In this document: in pieces, positions 24,060-32,585 of the stretch | How the letters are laid out: each line of letters begins with the position of its first letter | Position numbering within the stretch: the first letter of the stretch is position 1 | NCBI RefSeq assembly: GCF_008728835.1 | Contig: NZ_CP042582.1 | Location: 2,879,001-2,943,000 of the forward strand | Reading direction: 5' to 3' | DNA length: 64,000 bases | Source of the DNA: Hypericibacter adhaerens | Lineage (GTDB): Bacteria; Pseudomonadota; Alphaproteobacteria; Dongiales; Dongiaceae | Notes under the pieces: generated by a model | Databases searched by the model: none | Seen by the model: the letters and a program-made list of their open reading frames with translations, nothing else | What the model was told of the DNA's origin: nothing | Made by a program: the position numbers and the translations under genes

Positions 24060-25027
24060 TCGTCGATCAGGTCGGACGCCACCACCACCTCGGCGCCCGC
24101 GATGGTGTCGTCGGTGCCCGTCAGCTCGTCGAAGATCCATTGCCGCATCGCCTGCAGCTTGGGCGAGGCGGCATGGGACGGCGGATAGACGAGGTAATAG
24201 GCGAACTCCATCTCCATCGCCTTGCCGGGCAGGCGCACCAGGCGGCCGGCATCGATATCGGCACCGACCAGCGAGGGCGCGGCGAGCGCGACGCCCAGGC
24301 CCGAGAGCGCCGCTTCGATCGCCAGCACCGAATGGTCGAAATGCGGCCCCTTGCGCCAATCGACGAGATCGTCGATGCCCGCCGCCTTCAGCCACATCTT
24401 CCATCCCGGGAAGGCCTTGTGCTGATCGCTGCTGTCGTCATGAAGCAGGGTCGCGGTCTGGAGGAATTTCGCCAGATCGCCCGGCTCATGGCGGCCCAGG
24501 AGCGAAGGGCTGCAGACCGGGAAAAGGCGGTCGCGCAGGAACTGCTCGGCCGTCAGGCCGGGATAGCCGCCGCGGCCATAGCGAATCGCCAGATCGACCC
24601 GGTCGGTCTCGAAATCGGTGAGGTCGGCGCTCGCCTTGACGTTCACCTCGATCCCGGGATGACGCGTCATGAAGCGGCTGAGCCGCGGCAGTAACCATTT
24701 CGTGGCGAAGGACGGCGCCACGGAGATCGTGAGCGATCCCTCATCTTCGGCGCCATCGAGCATAGCCAGCGTGTCATGGAGCTGGCCGAACGCGTCGTCG
24801 ATCCCGGGCAGGATCCGCGAGCCGGTCTCGGTCAGGACCAGCCCCTTCTTGGTCCGCTCGAACAGCGGAACGCCCAGCGAATCCTCGAGCAGGCGGACCT
24901 GCTGGCTGACGGCCGCGGCCGTCACATGCAGCTCGCTGGCGGCTTGAACCAGGCTGCCATGGCGGGCGGCAGCCCAAAAGGCACGCAAGGCGTTGAGCGA
25001 AGGAAGTCGTCGGGATCGCGTTGCCAT
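23939..25027 (-). CDS. LysR-family transcriptional regulator with extended C-terminus
   Basis: A 362-residue LysR regulator of the GcvA-like group. The N-terminal winged helix is clear (SLNALRAFWAAARHGSLVQA, AAVSQQVRLLEDSLGVPLF), followed by the effector-binding domain (SVAPSFATKWLLPRL, DLAIRYGRGGYPG). The family usually ends near residue 305; here about 50 more polar residues follow, encoded antisense to the end of emrB. It is divergent from a TauD-type dioxygenase gene and probably regulates it and the FAD protein gene behind it. The tail may result from loss of an earlier stop codon. Confidence 0.9.
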   Translation of the reverse strand: MATRSRRLPSLNALRAFWAAARHGSLVQAASELHVTAAAVSQQVRLLEDSLGVPLFERTKKGLVLTETGSRILPGIDDAFGQLHDTLAMLDGAEDEGSLTISVAPSFATKWLLPRLSRFMTRHPGIEVNVKASADLTDFETDRVDLAIRYGRGGYPGLTAEQFLRDRLFPVCSPSLLGRHEPGDLAKFLQTATLLHDDSSDQHKAFPGWKMWLKAAGIDDLVDWRKGPHFDHSVLAIEAALSGLGVALAAPSLVGADIDAGRLVRLPGKAMEMEFAYYLVYPPSHAASPKLQAMRQWIFDELTGTDDTIAGAEVVVASDLIDDQSAIAAAGTEEPERRGLRSSSKSGAPSNVTHIISKKSST

Positions 25028-25067
25028 CAGGAACCTCCCGAGATCCTAAAGAATCTCTTATTTGTCT

Positions 25068-25084
25068 ATCAGCTTAGTAGTGAT
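25068..25084. promoter_or_regulatory. Possible LysR-type box in the divergent promoter region
   Basis: ATCA (25068-25071), nine bases, TGAT (25081-25084) form a small dyad in the AT-rich part of the 178-bp region between lysR and the dioxygenase gene. This is the rough form of a LysR box, but short dyads occur by chance. Confidence 0.25.
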
Positions 25085-25205
25085 TAAAAAGAAGAGCAAG
25101 GCCTAAAGCGATCCCGAGGGGCTAAAGCTCCCGACGCCAGAGCTCCAAAGGGAAACCGCTCGCCGAAGCCGGGGTCTATCCACCCACGCCCCTAGGGAGG
25201 TTTCG

Positions 25206-26060
25206 ATGAATCACATCCTTCTGGCCCGCCGCCTGACCGTGACGCCGTTGAGCCCCTCCATCGGCGCCTTGATCGAGGGCATCAACCTGGCGAGACCCCT
25301 CGACCCCCAGAACCAGGCCCGCCTCGAGCAGGCTCTCCTCGCCCATAAGGTGCTGTTCTTCGAGGACCAGACCCTCACGCCCGAGCAGCATCGCGACTTC
25401 GCGGGCCGGTTCGGCAAGCTCCATATCCACCCGATCTATCCCTCCGTGGAGCAGACGCCCGAGGTGCTGATCCTCGACACCCATGAGGGCAATCCGCCGG
25501 ACAACGACACCTGGCACACCGACGTCACCTTCATCGAGACGCCGCCCCTGGGCGCCGTCCTCTATGCCAAGGAGCTGCCGCCGGTCGGCGGCGACACGAT
25601 CTGGTCCAACAGCATCGCCGCCTACGAGACGCTCTCGCCCTCGATGCGCGCGATGCTCGACGGCCTGACCGCCACCCACGATTTCGAGAAATCCTTCCCC
25701 CGCTCCCGCTACGCGACGACGCCCGACGACGAGGCGAAATGGCTGCGAACCCGGGCCACGCACCGTCCCGTCATCCACCCGGTCGTCCGCACCCATCCGC
25801 AGACGGGACGCAAGGGCCTGTTCGTGAACGAGGGCTTCACTACCCACATCAACGAGCTCACCCGAAGCGAGAGCGACAGCCTGCTCCGCTACATCTTCGC
25901 CCACGTCGCCAGGCCGGAATTCACCGTCCGCCACCGCTGGAAGCCCAACACGGTGGCGATGTGGGACAACCGGTGTACTCAGCACTACGCGCTGGCGGAC
26001 TACCTGCCGCACCGCCGGGTGATGCATCGCGCCACGATCCTCGGCGATCGGCCGCGATGA
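25206..26060 (+). CDS. TauD/TfdA-family Fe(II)/2-oxoglutarate dioxygenase
   Basis: A 284-residue oxygenase that would hydroxylate or cleave a small organic substrate with O2 and 2-oxoglutarate. The iron-binding facial triad is visible as His and Asp in DTWHTDVTF and the distal His in TQHYALADY, and the 2-oxoglutarate-binding arginine is near the C-terminus (PHRRVMHR). Overall length and the opening ([18 protein letters not shown]) are typical of taurine or 2,4-D dioxygenase relatives; the substrate is unknown. GGAGG precedes the ATG. It is divergent from lysR and is followed at 53 bases by an FAD/NAD(P) protein gene, likely in one operon. Confidence 0.92.
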   Translation: MNHILLARRLTVTPLSPSIGALIEGINLARPLDPQNQARLEQALLAHKVLFFEDQTLTPEQHRDFAGRFGKLHIHPIYPSVEQTPEVLILDTHEGNPPDNDTWHTDVTFIETPPLGAVLYAKELPPVGGDTIWSNSIAAYETLSPSMRAMLDGLTATHDFEKSFPRSRYATTPDDEAKWLRTRATHRPVIHPVVRTHPQTGRKGLFVNEGFTTHINELTRSESDSLLRYIFAHVARPEFTVRHRWKPNTVAMWDNRCTQHYALADYLPHRRVMHRATILGDRPR

Positions 26061-26113
26061 TCTCTTCTCCAGCGATCGAGACGTTCCTTCCACGCCTACC
26101 GAAAGGTGACATC

Positions 26114-27538
26114 ATGGTTGGACAAGGCGGCAAGACCATCGCGATCGTCGGCGGCGGGTTCAGCGGCTCGCTGCTCGCTTTCCATCTGCTCAACCGGTGC
26201 GGTCCGCGGGACCGCATCCTGCTCATCGAGCGCAACAAGCGCTTCGGGCTCGGCCTCGCCTACTCGACCGGCAACTCGAATCATCTCCTCAATGTACGGG
26301 CCGGCAATATGAGCGCCATCTCGTCGCGGCCCTCGCATTTCGTCGAGTGGCTGCGCGAGCTGCCGCGCGAGGAGCTGGCAGCAATGCCGGAACCGCCGGG
26401 TGCCACCGGCTTCGTGCCGCGCGGCCTGTTCGGCCGCTATGTGCAGCATCTCCTGGGCGACCGCATCTGGCGCGAGGGGCGCAGCCGGCATCTCGATCTC
26501 GTGACCGACGATGTCGTGGCCCTGCGCCGGCGCGAGCAGGGCTGGGAGATCGAGCTCGCCATGGGCCGCAGGCTCGCGGCCGACGAGGCGGTGCTGGCGA
26601 TCGGCAATTTCCCGCCCGCGGGCTCGACCCCCGGCTATTTCGGCGATCCCTGGGACGTCAAGGTCCTGGCCGGCCTCGAGCCCGACCGTCCCGTCCTGAT
26701 CCTCGGCACCGGCCTCACCATGATCGACACGGTGATCTCGCTGCTCGATCATGGCCATCGCGGGCCGATCTATGCGCTGTCGCGCCGGGGCCTGCTGCCG
26801 CGTGTCCATCTCCAGACCCAGGGCGGCGCCCTGCCGGCGCCATGGGTCTTCAACGAGCCGCCGCGCGGCGATTCGCTGGTGAGCCTGCTGCGCCTGGTCC
26901 GGGCCGCCTGCCGGGAAGCCGAGGCCCAGGGACGCGGCTGGCGCGTCGTCATCGACGGCCTCCGGCCGCATACGCAGCGGATCTGGCAGGAACTCTCCAT
27001 GCCCCAGCGCGCGCGCTTCCTGCGCCATCTCCGGCCCTGGTGGGACGTGCACCGCCACCGCACCGCGCCGCAGATCATGGAACGCATCCTCGGTGCGCAG
27101 AGCAGCGGCCAGCTCCGCTTCCTGACCGGACGCATCACCGGCAAGGACCGCCGGCCCTCGGGCGGCTTCGCCATCACGGTCGCGCCCCGCGGCGGGCAGG
27201 TCCCGCTGTCGCTGACGGTCGAGCGCATCATCGACTGCTCGGGGCCGCGCACCGATTGCACCAAGATCGATCAACCGCTCCTGCGCCAGCTCCTGCGCGA
27301 CGGGCAGATCCGCCCCGATCCCCTGCGCCTCGGGATCGAGGTCGAGCCCGACGGCGCGGTGGTCAACCGCAACGGCAAGCCGGCGACGGATCTCTTCGCG
27401 ATCGGCCCGATCACGAAAGGCACCTTCTGGGAGATCATCGCCGTCCCGGACATCCGCGTCGTCTGCGAGCAGTTGGCAGAGCGGCTGATCCCGGAACCGG
27501 CCGTGGCGGAACGCTCCCTCGAGGCGATCGAGTCCTAG
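26114..27538 (+). CDS. FAD/NAD(P)-binding oxidoreductase-like protein
   Basis: A 474-residue flavoprotein of the FAD-NAD(P)-binding type (PF13454-like). The N-terminal dinucleotide fold is IAIVGGGFSGSLLAFHLL, a second glycine-rich site is VLILGTGLTMIDTVISLL, and the C-terminus has the DLFAIGPITKGTFWEI segment common to this family. AAAGGTGA before 26114 sets the start; an ATG at 26057 overlapping the dioxygenase stop would add 19 residues. It may supply electrons to, or act on the product of, the dioxygenase. No member of this exact group is assigned a reaction that can be transferred with confidence. Confidence 0.82.
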   Translation: MVGQGGKTIAIVGGGFSGSLLAFHLLNRCGPRDRILLIERNKRFGLGLAYSTGNSNHLLNVRAGNMSAISSRPSHFVEWLRELPREELAAMPEPPGATGFVPRGLFGRYVQHLLGDRIWREGRSRHLDLVTDDVVALRRREQGWEIELAMGRRLAADEAVLAIGNFPPAGSTPGYFGDPWDVKVLAGLEPDRPVLILGTGLTMIDTVISLLDHGHRGPIYALSRRGLLPRVHLQTQGGALPAPWVFNEPPRGDSLVSLLRLVRAACREAEAQGRGWRVVIDGLRPHTQRIWQELSMPQRARFLRHLRPWWDVHRHRTAPQIMERILGAQSSGQLRFLTGRITGKDRRPSGGFAITVAPRGGQVPLSLTVERIIDCSGPRTDCTKIDQPLLRQLLRDGQIRPDPLRLGIEVEPDGAVVNRNGKPATDLFAIGPITKGTFWEIIAVPDIRVVCEQLAERLIPEPAVAERSLEAIES

Positions 27539-27596
27539 AGCATTTTGCGGCGACGCATCGGGGGCGCCTCCCGGTCCCGCTCGATCGGGAAGCGCC

Positions 27597-28400
27597 CTAG
27601 TCCCTGAGCGTGAACTTCACCGCCCGCATCACATCGAGGAAATCGCCGGTCTCGAAGGCGATCACGCGATCGCCCTTGTGCGTGGCGCCGGGATAGAACG
27701 AGGCCTTGTAGGCCTGCACGGGGTCGCTGAACTTGATCTCGAGCGTGAAGGCGTTGGGCAGGCGGATCTTCTTGGCTCCGAGATCTTCCTGAAGCGCCGC
27801 GCTCACGCCTTCGCGGATCCCGCGCAGGGCCCGCGCGGGCGAGACGCTGATGGTGGAATGGCCGACGCCGCGGCTGATGGCGAAGGTCCCGATCTTCTCG
27901 TTGACCTTCTTCACATCGGCGCAGAGACCCTCGTCGCCCGAGACGAAGGCGACCGGCACGCCATAGGTGGCCGCGGCATAGGTCTGGAGCATGAATTCGG
28001 AGGCCGGCTGGCCGTTGATCCGCATCTCGGCCACCTTCAGCGACATGGTGTGGGCGAGCGGATTGCTCTCGGCGCCGGCGCGCGAGTGATAGCCGATCAG
28101 GACCAGCGCATCGAAGCTTTCGTCGAGCTCCTGGATCATCGAATAGGGATGCCCGCTCCAGCCGCGCACGATGCGGGCATATTCCGGCAGCTCGGCCACC
28201 AGGATGTTGCGGCCGGAGCTGTGCGCGTCCTTGATCAGGATGTCGGTGGCCCCGACCGCCGCGGCGCCTTCGCAGGCCGCCACCACCTCCCGCGTCATCT
28301 CCTCGCGGAATTCCGGGTAGGCCGGATGGGTGCGGTTGGCCTCGTCCCAATGGGCGATGCCGGCGATGCCTTCGATATCGGCGCTGATATAGACCTTCAA
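27597..28400 (-). CDS. dppA: M55-family D-aminopeptidase (DppA type)
   Basis: A zinc-dependent peptidase of about 267 residues, close to the 274 of Bacillus DppA. The metal-binding N-terminus KVYISADIEGIAGI carries the Asp and Glu ligands, with DAHSSGRNI, IGYHSRAG and the HTMS segment following, all typical of the family. It removes D-amino acids from peptides and is often linked to dipeptide use. The TTG at 28400 is taken as start because GGGAG lies seven bases upstream and it begins exactly where the family does; an upstream TTG at 28463 would add 21 residues unlike the family. Confidence 0.88.
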   Translation of the reverse strand: MKVYISADIEGIAGIAHWDEANRTHPAYPEFREEMTREVVAACEGAAAVGATDILIKDAHSSGRNILVAELPEYARIVRGWSGHPYSMIQELDESFDALVLIGYHSRAGAESNPLAHTMSLKVAEMRINGQPASEFMLQTYAAATYGVPVAFVSGDEGLCADVKKVNEKIGTFAISRGVGHSTISVSPARALRGIREGVSAALQEDLGAKKIRLPNAFTLEIKFSDPVQAYKASFYPGATHKGDRVIAFETGDFLDVMRAVKFTLRD

Positions 28401-28525
28401 TGGAGTACTCCCGTGGGGACCGTTCGCAAGCCGCACCGTTCCGCGAGCGGCCGGCCTTGTCAATCGCTCGGGTGGCGGGCGATGCTATCCGTCGGACGGG
28501 ACACCGCCAGCAAGGAACCAGGCCG

Positions 28526-28924
28526 ATGACCGCGCAGGGCATGAACCATTTCACCATCCTGGCCGAGGATCTCGGGGTGACGGTGACGTTCTACGAGGAG
28601 TTCCTGGGCCTCAAGAACGGATACCGCCCCGATCTGGGCTTTCCCGGCGCCTGGCTCTATGCGCAGGAGCCGACCGACCATACCGGCCAGGCGGTGCTCC
28701 ATGTCATCGCGGGCCGCGCCATGCCCCATCCCCGCGCCGGCGTGATCGACCATATGGCCTATACCGCCAAGGGCCTGGCCCAGACCGTCGCCAAGCTCGA
28801 GGCCCGCGGCATCAAATATGTGAAGCGCAAGCAGGCGGGCGTGGTCGGCACCTGGCAGGTCTTCTTCCACGATCCCAACGGCGCCCGCGTCGAGCTCGAT
28901 TTCGCGGCGGCCGAAGGCGACTGA
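28526..28924 (+). CDS. Glyoxalase/VOC-superfamily protein
   Basis: A 132-residue protein with two beta-alpha-beta-beta-beta units of the vicinal-oxygen-chelate fold. Possible metal ligands are His in GMNHFTILAEDL, His in VIDHMAY and Glu in ARVELDF. Members include glyoxalases, ring-cleaving dioxygenases and epimerases, and the substrate cannot be read from sequence. AAGGA lies nine bases before the ATG. The stop is 10 bases from the stop of a convergent SDR gene. Confidence 0.85.
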   Translation: MTAQGMNHFTILAEDLGVTVTFYEEFLGLKNGYRPDLGFPGAWLYAQEPTDHTGQAVLHVIAGRAMPHPRAGVIDHMAYTAKGLAQTVAKLEARGIKYVKRKQAGVVGTWQVFFHDPNGARVELDFAAAEGD

Positions 28925-28934
28925 CGCCCGGCCT

Positions 28935-29699
28935 TCAGCCCTTCTTGGCGAACCGGCTCAGGAGCGAGACCCGCAAGCCCGCCGGCAGCCCCCGCACCAG
29001 CGCCAGCAGGAGGCGAAGGCTCGCCGGATAGAGGGAGCAGCGCCGGCGCGCCTGGATCGCGTCGGCCGTCCGCCGGGTCATCCGGGCCAGGGACATGGCG
29101 AGCGGCCTTCGTTTCTTCTTGCCGCCCTTGTCGACGAAGCCCGGATAGAGCAGCGTCACGTCGATGCCGTGGGGGGCCAGGTCGATCTGCAGGCTTTCGC
29201 CCAGCCTCGCCACGGCCGCCTTGGCCGCGCTGTAGCCCGCGGCCCCCGGCAAGCCCAGCAGGGCCGCGAGGCTGCTCATGATCACGAGATGACCCCGGCG
29301 GCGCGCCAGCATGAAGGGCAAGGCCGCCTCGATCGTGTGAACGGTGCCCATGTAGTTGAGGCGCATGGTCGCCTCGATCGCGGCCGCATCCAGCGCCGCG
29401 CCCGGCGCGCGCTTGCCGCCGCCGGCATTGGCGATGACCCGCTCGACCGGCCCGAAGGACTGCTCGATCCCGGCGATCGCCGCCCTCACCGCCTCGCGCT
29501 CGGTGACATCGCAGGGCACCGCGATCGCGCGCCCGCCGGCCTTGGCGATTTCCGCGACGGCCTCGTCGAGCAAGGGCTTGCGCCGCGCCAGCAGCGCCAC
29601 CGCCTCGCCGCGCCGGGCGAGCTCGAGCGCGAGGCTGCGCCCGATTCCCTCCGAGGCACCGGTGATGACCGTCACGCCCGGCAGATCGGCCGCGGTCAA
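28935..29699 (-). CDS. Short-chain dehydrogenase/reductase
   Basis: A 254-residue SDR with TGASEGIG (cofactor motif), ANAGGG, the catalytic Ser in VIMSSLAAL and Tyr/Lys in YSAAKAAV. After the core, the Lys/Arg-rich DKGGKKKRRP loop and a hydrophobic C-terminal part (LRLLLALVRGLPAGLR) resemble membrane-associated SDRs acting on lipids or sterols, an inference only. The TTG at 29699 has GGGAA eight bases upstream; a GTG at 29675 is the alternative. It follows the hydroxylase gene by 34 bases on the same strand, so the two may be cotranscribed. Confidence 0.85.
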   Translation of the reverse strand: MTAADLPGVTVITGASEGIGRSLALELARRGEAVALLARRKPLLDEAVAEIAKAGGRAIAVPCDVTEREAVRAAIAGIEQSFGPVERVIANAGGGKRAPGAALDAAAIEATMRLNYMGTVHTIEAALPFMLARRRGHLVIMSSLAALLGLPGAAGYSAAKAAVARLGESLQIDLAPHGIDVTLLYPGFVDKGGKKKRRPLAMSLARMTRRTADAIQARRRCSLYPASLRLLLALVRGLPAGLRVSLLSRFAKKG

Positions 29700-29733
29700 G
29701 GGCGGGATTCCCGGAACGGGCCTCGCGGCAAGT

Positions 29734-30507
29734 TCACGAGCGCGCCGCCGTCTCCCAGGCGTGGTAGTTCGCCTCGAAGCGATCCTCCCAGGCGATCATG
29801 TTGCGCTTGGCATCGCGGAAGTAAGGCGACTGCTTGAGGGCCCAGATCGAGAAACGGTGCGCGGCCCGGCCGAGCGGCCGCATCGGCCGGTCGAAATCGA
29901 GCAGCAGGATCGCCCGCGTCTCGTCGGTATCGTTCGAGACCTCGTGATCGTAGGAATCGTCGAACACGACGCAGCGTCCCTCGCGCCAGACGATCTTTTC
30001 CTTGTCGACGCGCATCGAGCAGCGTTCCGCGTCCGTCGGCACCTTGAGCCCGAGATGGGCGCGCAGGATGCCCTTGGTCACGCCGCTATGGGCGGGGATG
30101 TGGTAATGCGGCCCGATGATCGAGAACCAGGCCGACTGCAGGTGGGGGATGCCGGCCAGCAGCGCCGCCGTCTTCGGGCAGACCCCGCAATTGCGCTCGC
30201 TGCGCTCGCCGAAGCCATAGAGCACGAAGGCCTTCCAATGGCCGCCCTTCGAGATCCGCTTCTGGTCCGGCGAGATCTCGTGGAACGAGGGCAGCTTCTC
30301 GGGCTCGGCATAGATCCGGTCGAACTCGGCGCGGATCTCCTGCCAATGCGCCTCGAGCGGCACCAGGGACGGGAACAGCGCCAGATCGAGCACCGGGCTG
30401 TTCGGCACGGTCGATTGGGCGGCCAGCAGCCGGCCGAGACGGAACCGCGCCTTCTTGCCGAAGCGGACGATCCGCTTGCCGAGCCAGGAGCGCTTCTTCG
30501 CTGCCAT
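29734..30507 (-). CDS. Aspartyl/asparaginyl beta-hydroxylase-family oxygenase (LpxO-like)
   Basis: A 257-residue Fe(II)/2-oxoglutarate oxygenase of the PF05118 group. The pattern HIPAHSGVTKGILRAHLGL followed by VFDDSYDHEVSND and TRAILLLDFDRP matches the metal and 2-oxoglutarate sites of the family. Members hydroxylate Asp/Asn side chains or, as LpxO, the secondary acyl chain of lipid A. The basic N-terminus (KKRSWLGKRIVRFGKKARF) suggests contact with the membrane or nucleic acid, and lipid A is a reasonable but untested substrate. Start supported by GGGAAGAAGCG upstream. Confidence 0.88.
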   Translation of the reverse strand: MAAKKRSWLGKRIVRFGKKARFRLGRLLAAQSTVPNSPVLDLALFPSLVPLEAHWQEIRAEFDRIYAEPEKLPSFHEISPDQKRISKGGHWKAFVLYGFGERSERNCGVCPKTAALLAGIPHLQSAWFSIIGPHYHIPAHSGVTKGILRAHLGLKVPTDAERCSMRVDKEKIVWREGRCVVFDDSYDHEVSNDTDETRAILLLDFDRPMRPLGRAAHRFSIWALKQSPYFRDAKRNMIAWEDRFEANYHAWETAARS

Positions 30508-30689
30508 TCGCTTCTTCCCCGATTCTTAAACTGGGTTGACCTTACCCCGGGCCCGCCCACCGGGAAGCCGGACCATAATATGGCCGGATTGCATTTCCAA
30601 TCAGGGTGTTCGCCACTCTTCCCGCAGTGACACGGGAGCGGCAAGACGCCTCACCCAATTTGACCAAACCTTCATGAGCGATCCCATCG

Positions 30690-31112
30690 TCAGTCCCGAT
30701 CTATCTGATCCCGGCGGAGATTCTTGACGCCGGACCGCCGTCGCTTGCCCTCGAGCCGACGCCGCCGGGAGGCCTGGGTCGGTCGAGTCGGATGGCGAAC
30801 CGCCTGCCGCTCGGCCGCCTGGCGGATCAGGGCCAGCAACCGCTCGAGCGCGTCCTCGCGGTTGCGCTCCCGGGTTCGGTGCCGCTGCGCCGTGATGACG
30901 ATGACCCCCTCGCGGGTCAATCGCTTGCCGGCCAGCCGCTCCAGCCGCGCGCGCACCTCTTCCGGCAAGGAGGGCGACTGGCGCGCATCGAAGCGCAGCT
31001 GCACCGCGGTCGAGAGCTTGTTGACGTTCTGCCCGCCGGGGCCGGAGGCGCGGATGAAGCTCTCCGCGATTTCCGACTCGTCGAGGGCGATATGGCGCGT
31101 GACGCGAATCAT
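30690..31112 (-). CDS. arfB: Alternative ribosome-rescue factor (peptidyl-tRNA hydrolase ArfB/YaeJ)
   Basis: A 140-residue release-factor-like protein that frees stalled ribosomes by hydrolysing peptidyl-tRNA. The catalytic GGQ motif is at 26-28 within ASGPGGQNVNKLSTAV, and the C-terminal tail is strongly basic (SRRRRLEGKRRRSG), as required for entering the mRNA channel. The ATG at 31112 gives the usual MIR(V/I) opening; a GTG three codons upstream (31121) is also open. No codon-recognition domain is present, as expected for ArfB. Confidence 0.93.
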   Translation of the reverse strand: MIRVTRHIALDESEIAESFIRASGPGGQNVNKLSTAVQLRFDARQSPSLPEEVRARLERLAGKRLTREGVIVITAQRHRTRERNREDALERLLALIRQAAERQAVRHPTRPTQASRRRRLEGKRRRSGVKNLRRDQIDRD

Positions 31113-31178
31113 GCGCGCCACGCTAGCTCATCGATCAGGGTCGCGTCAGGGTTCGCGAGGGGCGGAAGCGCGAGGAGC

Positions 31179-31649
31179 TTAGCCGCCCTGCCCGCGGCCG
31201 TGGGGTCGCCCGACCCGCATCCGGCCTTGGCCATGGCTGCGGGGCGCATGGCCATGCCGGTCGGCCCAGCTCGGCTTGGGCGGCTGATTGACAGGGCGGG
31301 CCGGCTTGGCTGGCGCCTTCGCCGCCGGCGCATCCCCGCTCTTGCCGGTATTTGCATCGGGCGCCGGCTGCGGGCTTGCCGATTCCGTCTTCGGCTTCTC
31401 CGCCGGGCCGGCCGGCGCGGATGGGACCGGCTTCGTAGGGGCCATCATATAGCTGGGATCGACCTCATGGGCCGAACAGGCCGGCGAAGCGAACTCGCCG
31501 CCGTCATCCGCTCCCGGCGCCGGCGGCTTTGCCGCCGGACGCCGGGCTGCGGACTTGTCCTTCTTCTCCGACGCACCCGTTGCCGCTTTCGCAACCGCGC
31601 CTTTCTGGGGCGCGGTTTTCGGGGACGTCGCCTTCGGCTTGCGAGCCAT
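31179..31649 (-). CDS. Hypothetical low-complexity protein
   Basis: Not recognised. The predicted 156-residue product is rich in Ala, Pro and Lys, with the only structured-looking part being FASPACSAHEVDPSYMM (about 53-69), a Cys-His-Glu pattern that could bind metal, and a His/Gly/Arg-rich end (HGHAPRSHGQGRMRVGRP). GAGGGTG lies eight bases before the ATG. The frame has the strong GC bias of real genes, but such composition also allows chance open frames, so reality as a gene is likely rather than certain. Confidence 0.6.
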   Translation of the reverse strand: MARKPKATSPKTAPQKGAVAKAATGASEKKDKSAARRPAAKPPAPGADDGGEFASPACSAHEVDPSYMMAPTKPVPSAPAGPAEKPKTESASPQPAPDANTGKSGDAPAAKAPAKPARPVNQPPKPSWADRHGHAPRSHGQGRMRVGRPHGRGQGG

Positions 31650-31780
31650 GCCGGTACACCCTCGGGTTCAGGGCGGCACCAGGACGGATTGGTCATCCGG
31701 GAGGGGTGATCAAACCGCGCCGCCGGGATTTCTGCATCCAGAGTCCACCGGCAGGTTGCAGGCCGTCAAGAGGCCGGGCC

Positions 31781-32194
31781 TTACATGACCTTCTTGAGCA
31801 GGGTCTCGGTCGCCGTCGCGTCGGCCTTGGCCTTGGCGAGGTCCTTCTGGGTCAGGCCGGCCTGGGCCTTGGAAAGGGCTTGCTTCAGAATCTTCTGGTC
31901 GGCGGCGTTGCCGGAGGCATCGGCAATGGCGCCGTTGCCGAGATCCTTGCAGGGATTGGCAACCTTGGCATCGAAGCCCTTCCCCTTGGGACCCACCAGG
32001 CAGTTGATGGTCATCTTGAGGTGGCTGTCGAGGGTCTTGAGGTCGGCCGAGCTGGCGGCCATGCCGGCATGGCTGCCCGCGGTCGCGGCCTCCTTGGACA
32101 GATCGGCCGCGAGCGCGGCCGTGGCGACCGCCACAAGGCTGACGGCGCCGATACCGAGGGCACGAAGCCCCTTCGAAACACGAATGGTGGACAT
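31781..32194 (-). CDS. Small exported protein of unknown function
   Basis: A 137-residue protein with a clear signal peptide (residues 1-29, cleavage after AALA). The mature part is helical and polar, with two cysteines in MTINCLVGPKGKGF and ANPCKDLGNGAI that could form a disulfide, and a Lys/Ala-rich helical C-terminus (QALSKAQAGLTQKDLAKA). The ATG at 32194 has GGAGG nine bases upstream; the longer open frame before it has no support. Function unknown; the conserved-looking cysteine spacing hints at a metal-binding or stress-related periplasmic protein, but this is a guess. Confidence 0.78.
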   Translation of the reverse strand: MSTIRVSKGLRALGIGAVSLVAVATAALAADLSKEAATAGSHAGMAASSADLKTLDSHLKMTINCLVGPKGKGFDAKVANPCKDLGNGAIADASGNAADQKILKQALSKAQAGLTQKDLAKAKADATATETLLKKVM

Positions 32195-32330
32195 GATTGG
32201 CTGCCTCCGTTGGCAAAGGGAATGGTTGCTGCCGCCGGACCGCACCCACTCAAGGGCCTGCCCGCGGCGGGCCCTGATTTCTGCCGCGATTGTGTCATTT
32301 CTTGGGGATTTTGTTCTTATGTCGTCGATT

Positions 32331-32388
32331 TCATGAACGACCAAGGTTCTCTTCATGAAATTAAACACCATGACTGGAATCTCATGAA
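32331..32388. promoter_or_regulatory. Three TCATGAA elements in an AT-rich intergenic region
   Basis: TCATGAA occurs at 32331-32337, 32353-32359 and 32382-32388; the first two are part of the palindrome TTCATGAA. They lie in the AT-rich core of the 391-bp region (32195-32585) between the small exported protein gene and the divergent dioxygenase gene. Apart from these the region shows only a GC-rich palindrome near 32252-32272. They may be binding sites for an unknown regulator. Confidence 0.35.
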
Positions 32389-32585
32389 TAAAGCGCCACG
32401 GCGACTTGCCGAAGACCTGAAGCCCTGGCCAAAGACGCGGTCCTCTTCGCCAACCGACCGCGCCCCTACCCGGCCGGCCGCACTGCTGGCATTCTCAAGC
32501 GAGAGCCGCGGCCTTTCGGAACCGTAATCCCGGAAACCTTCCCCCGGGGCCGCGCCGCCATCAGCCAGGAGCTCCGCGATCCGCC

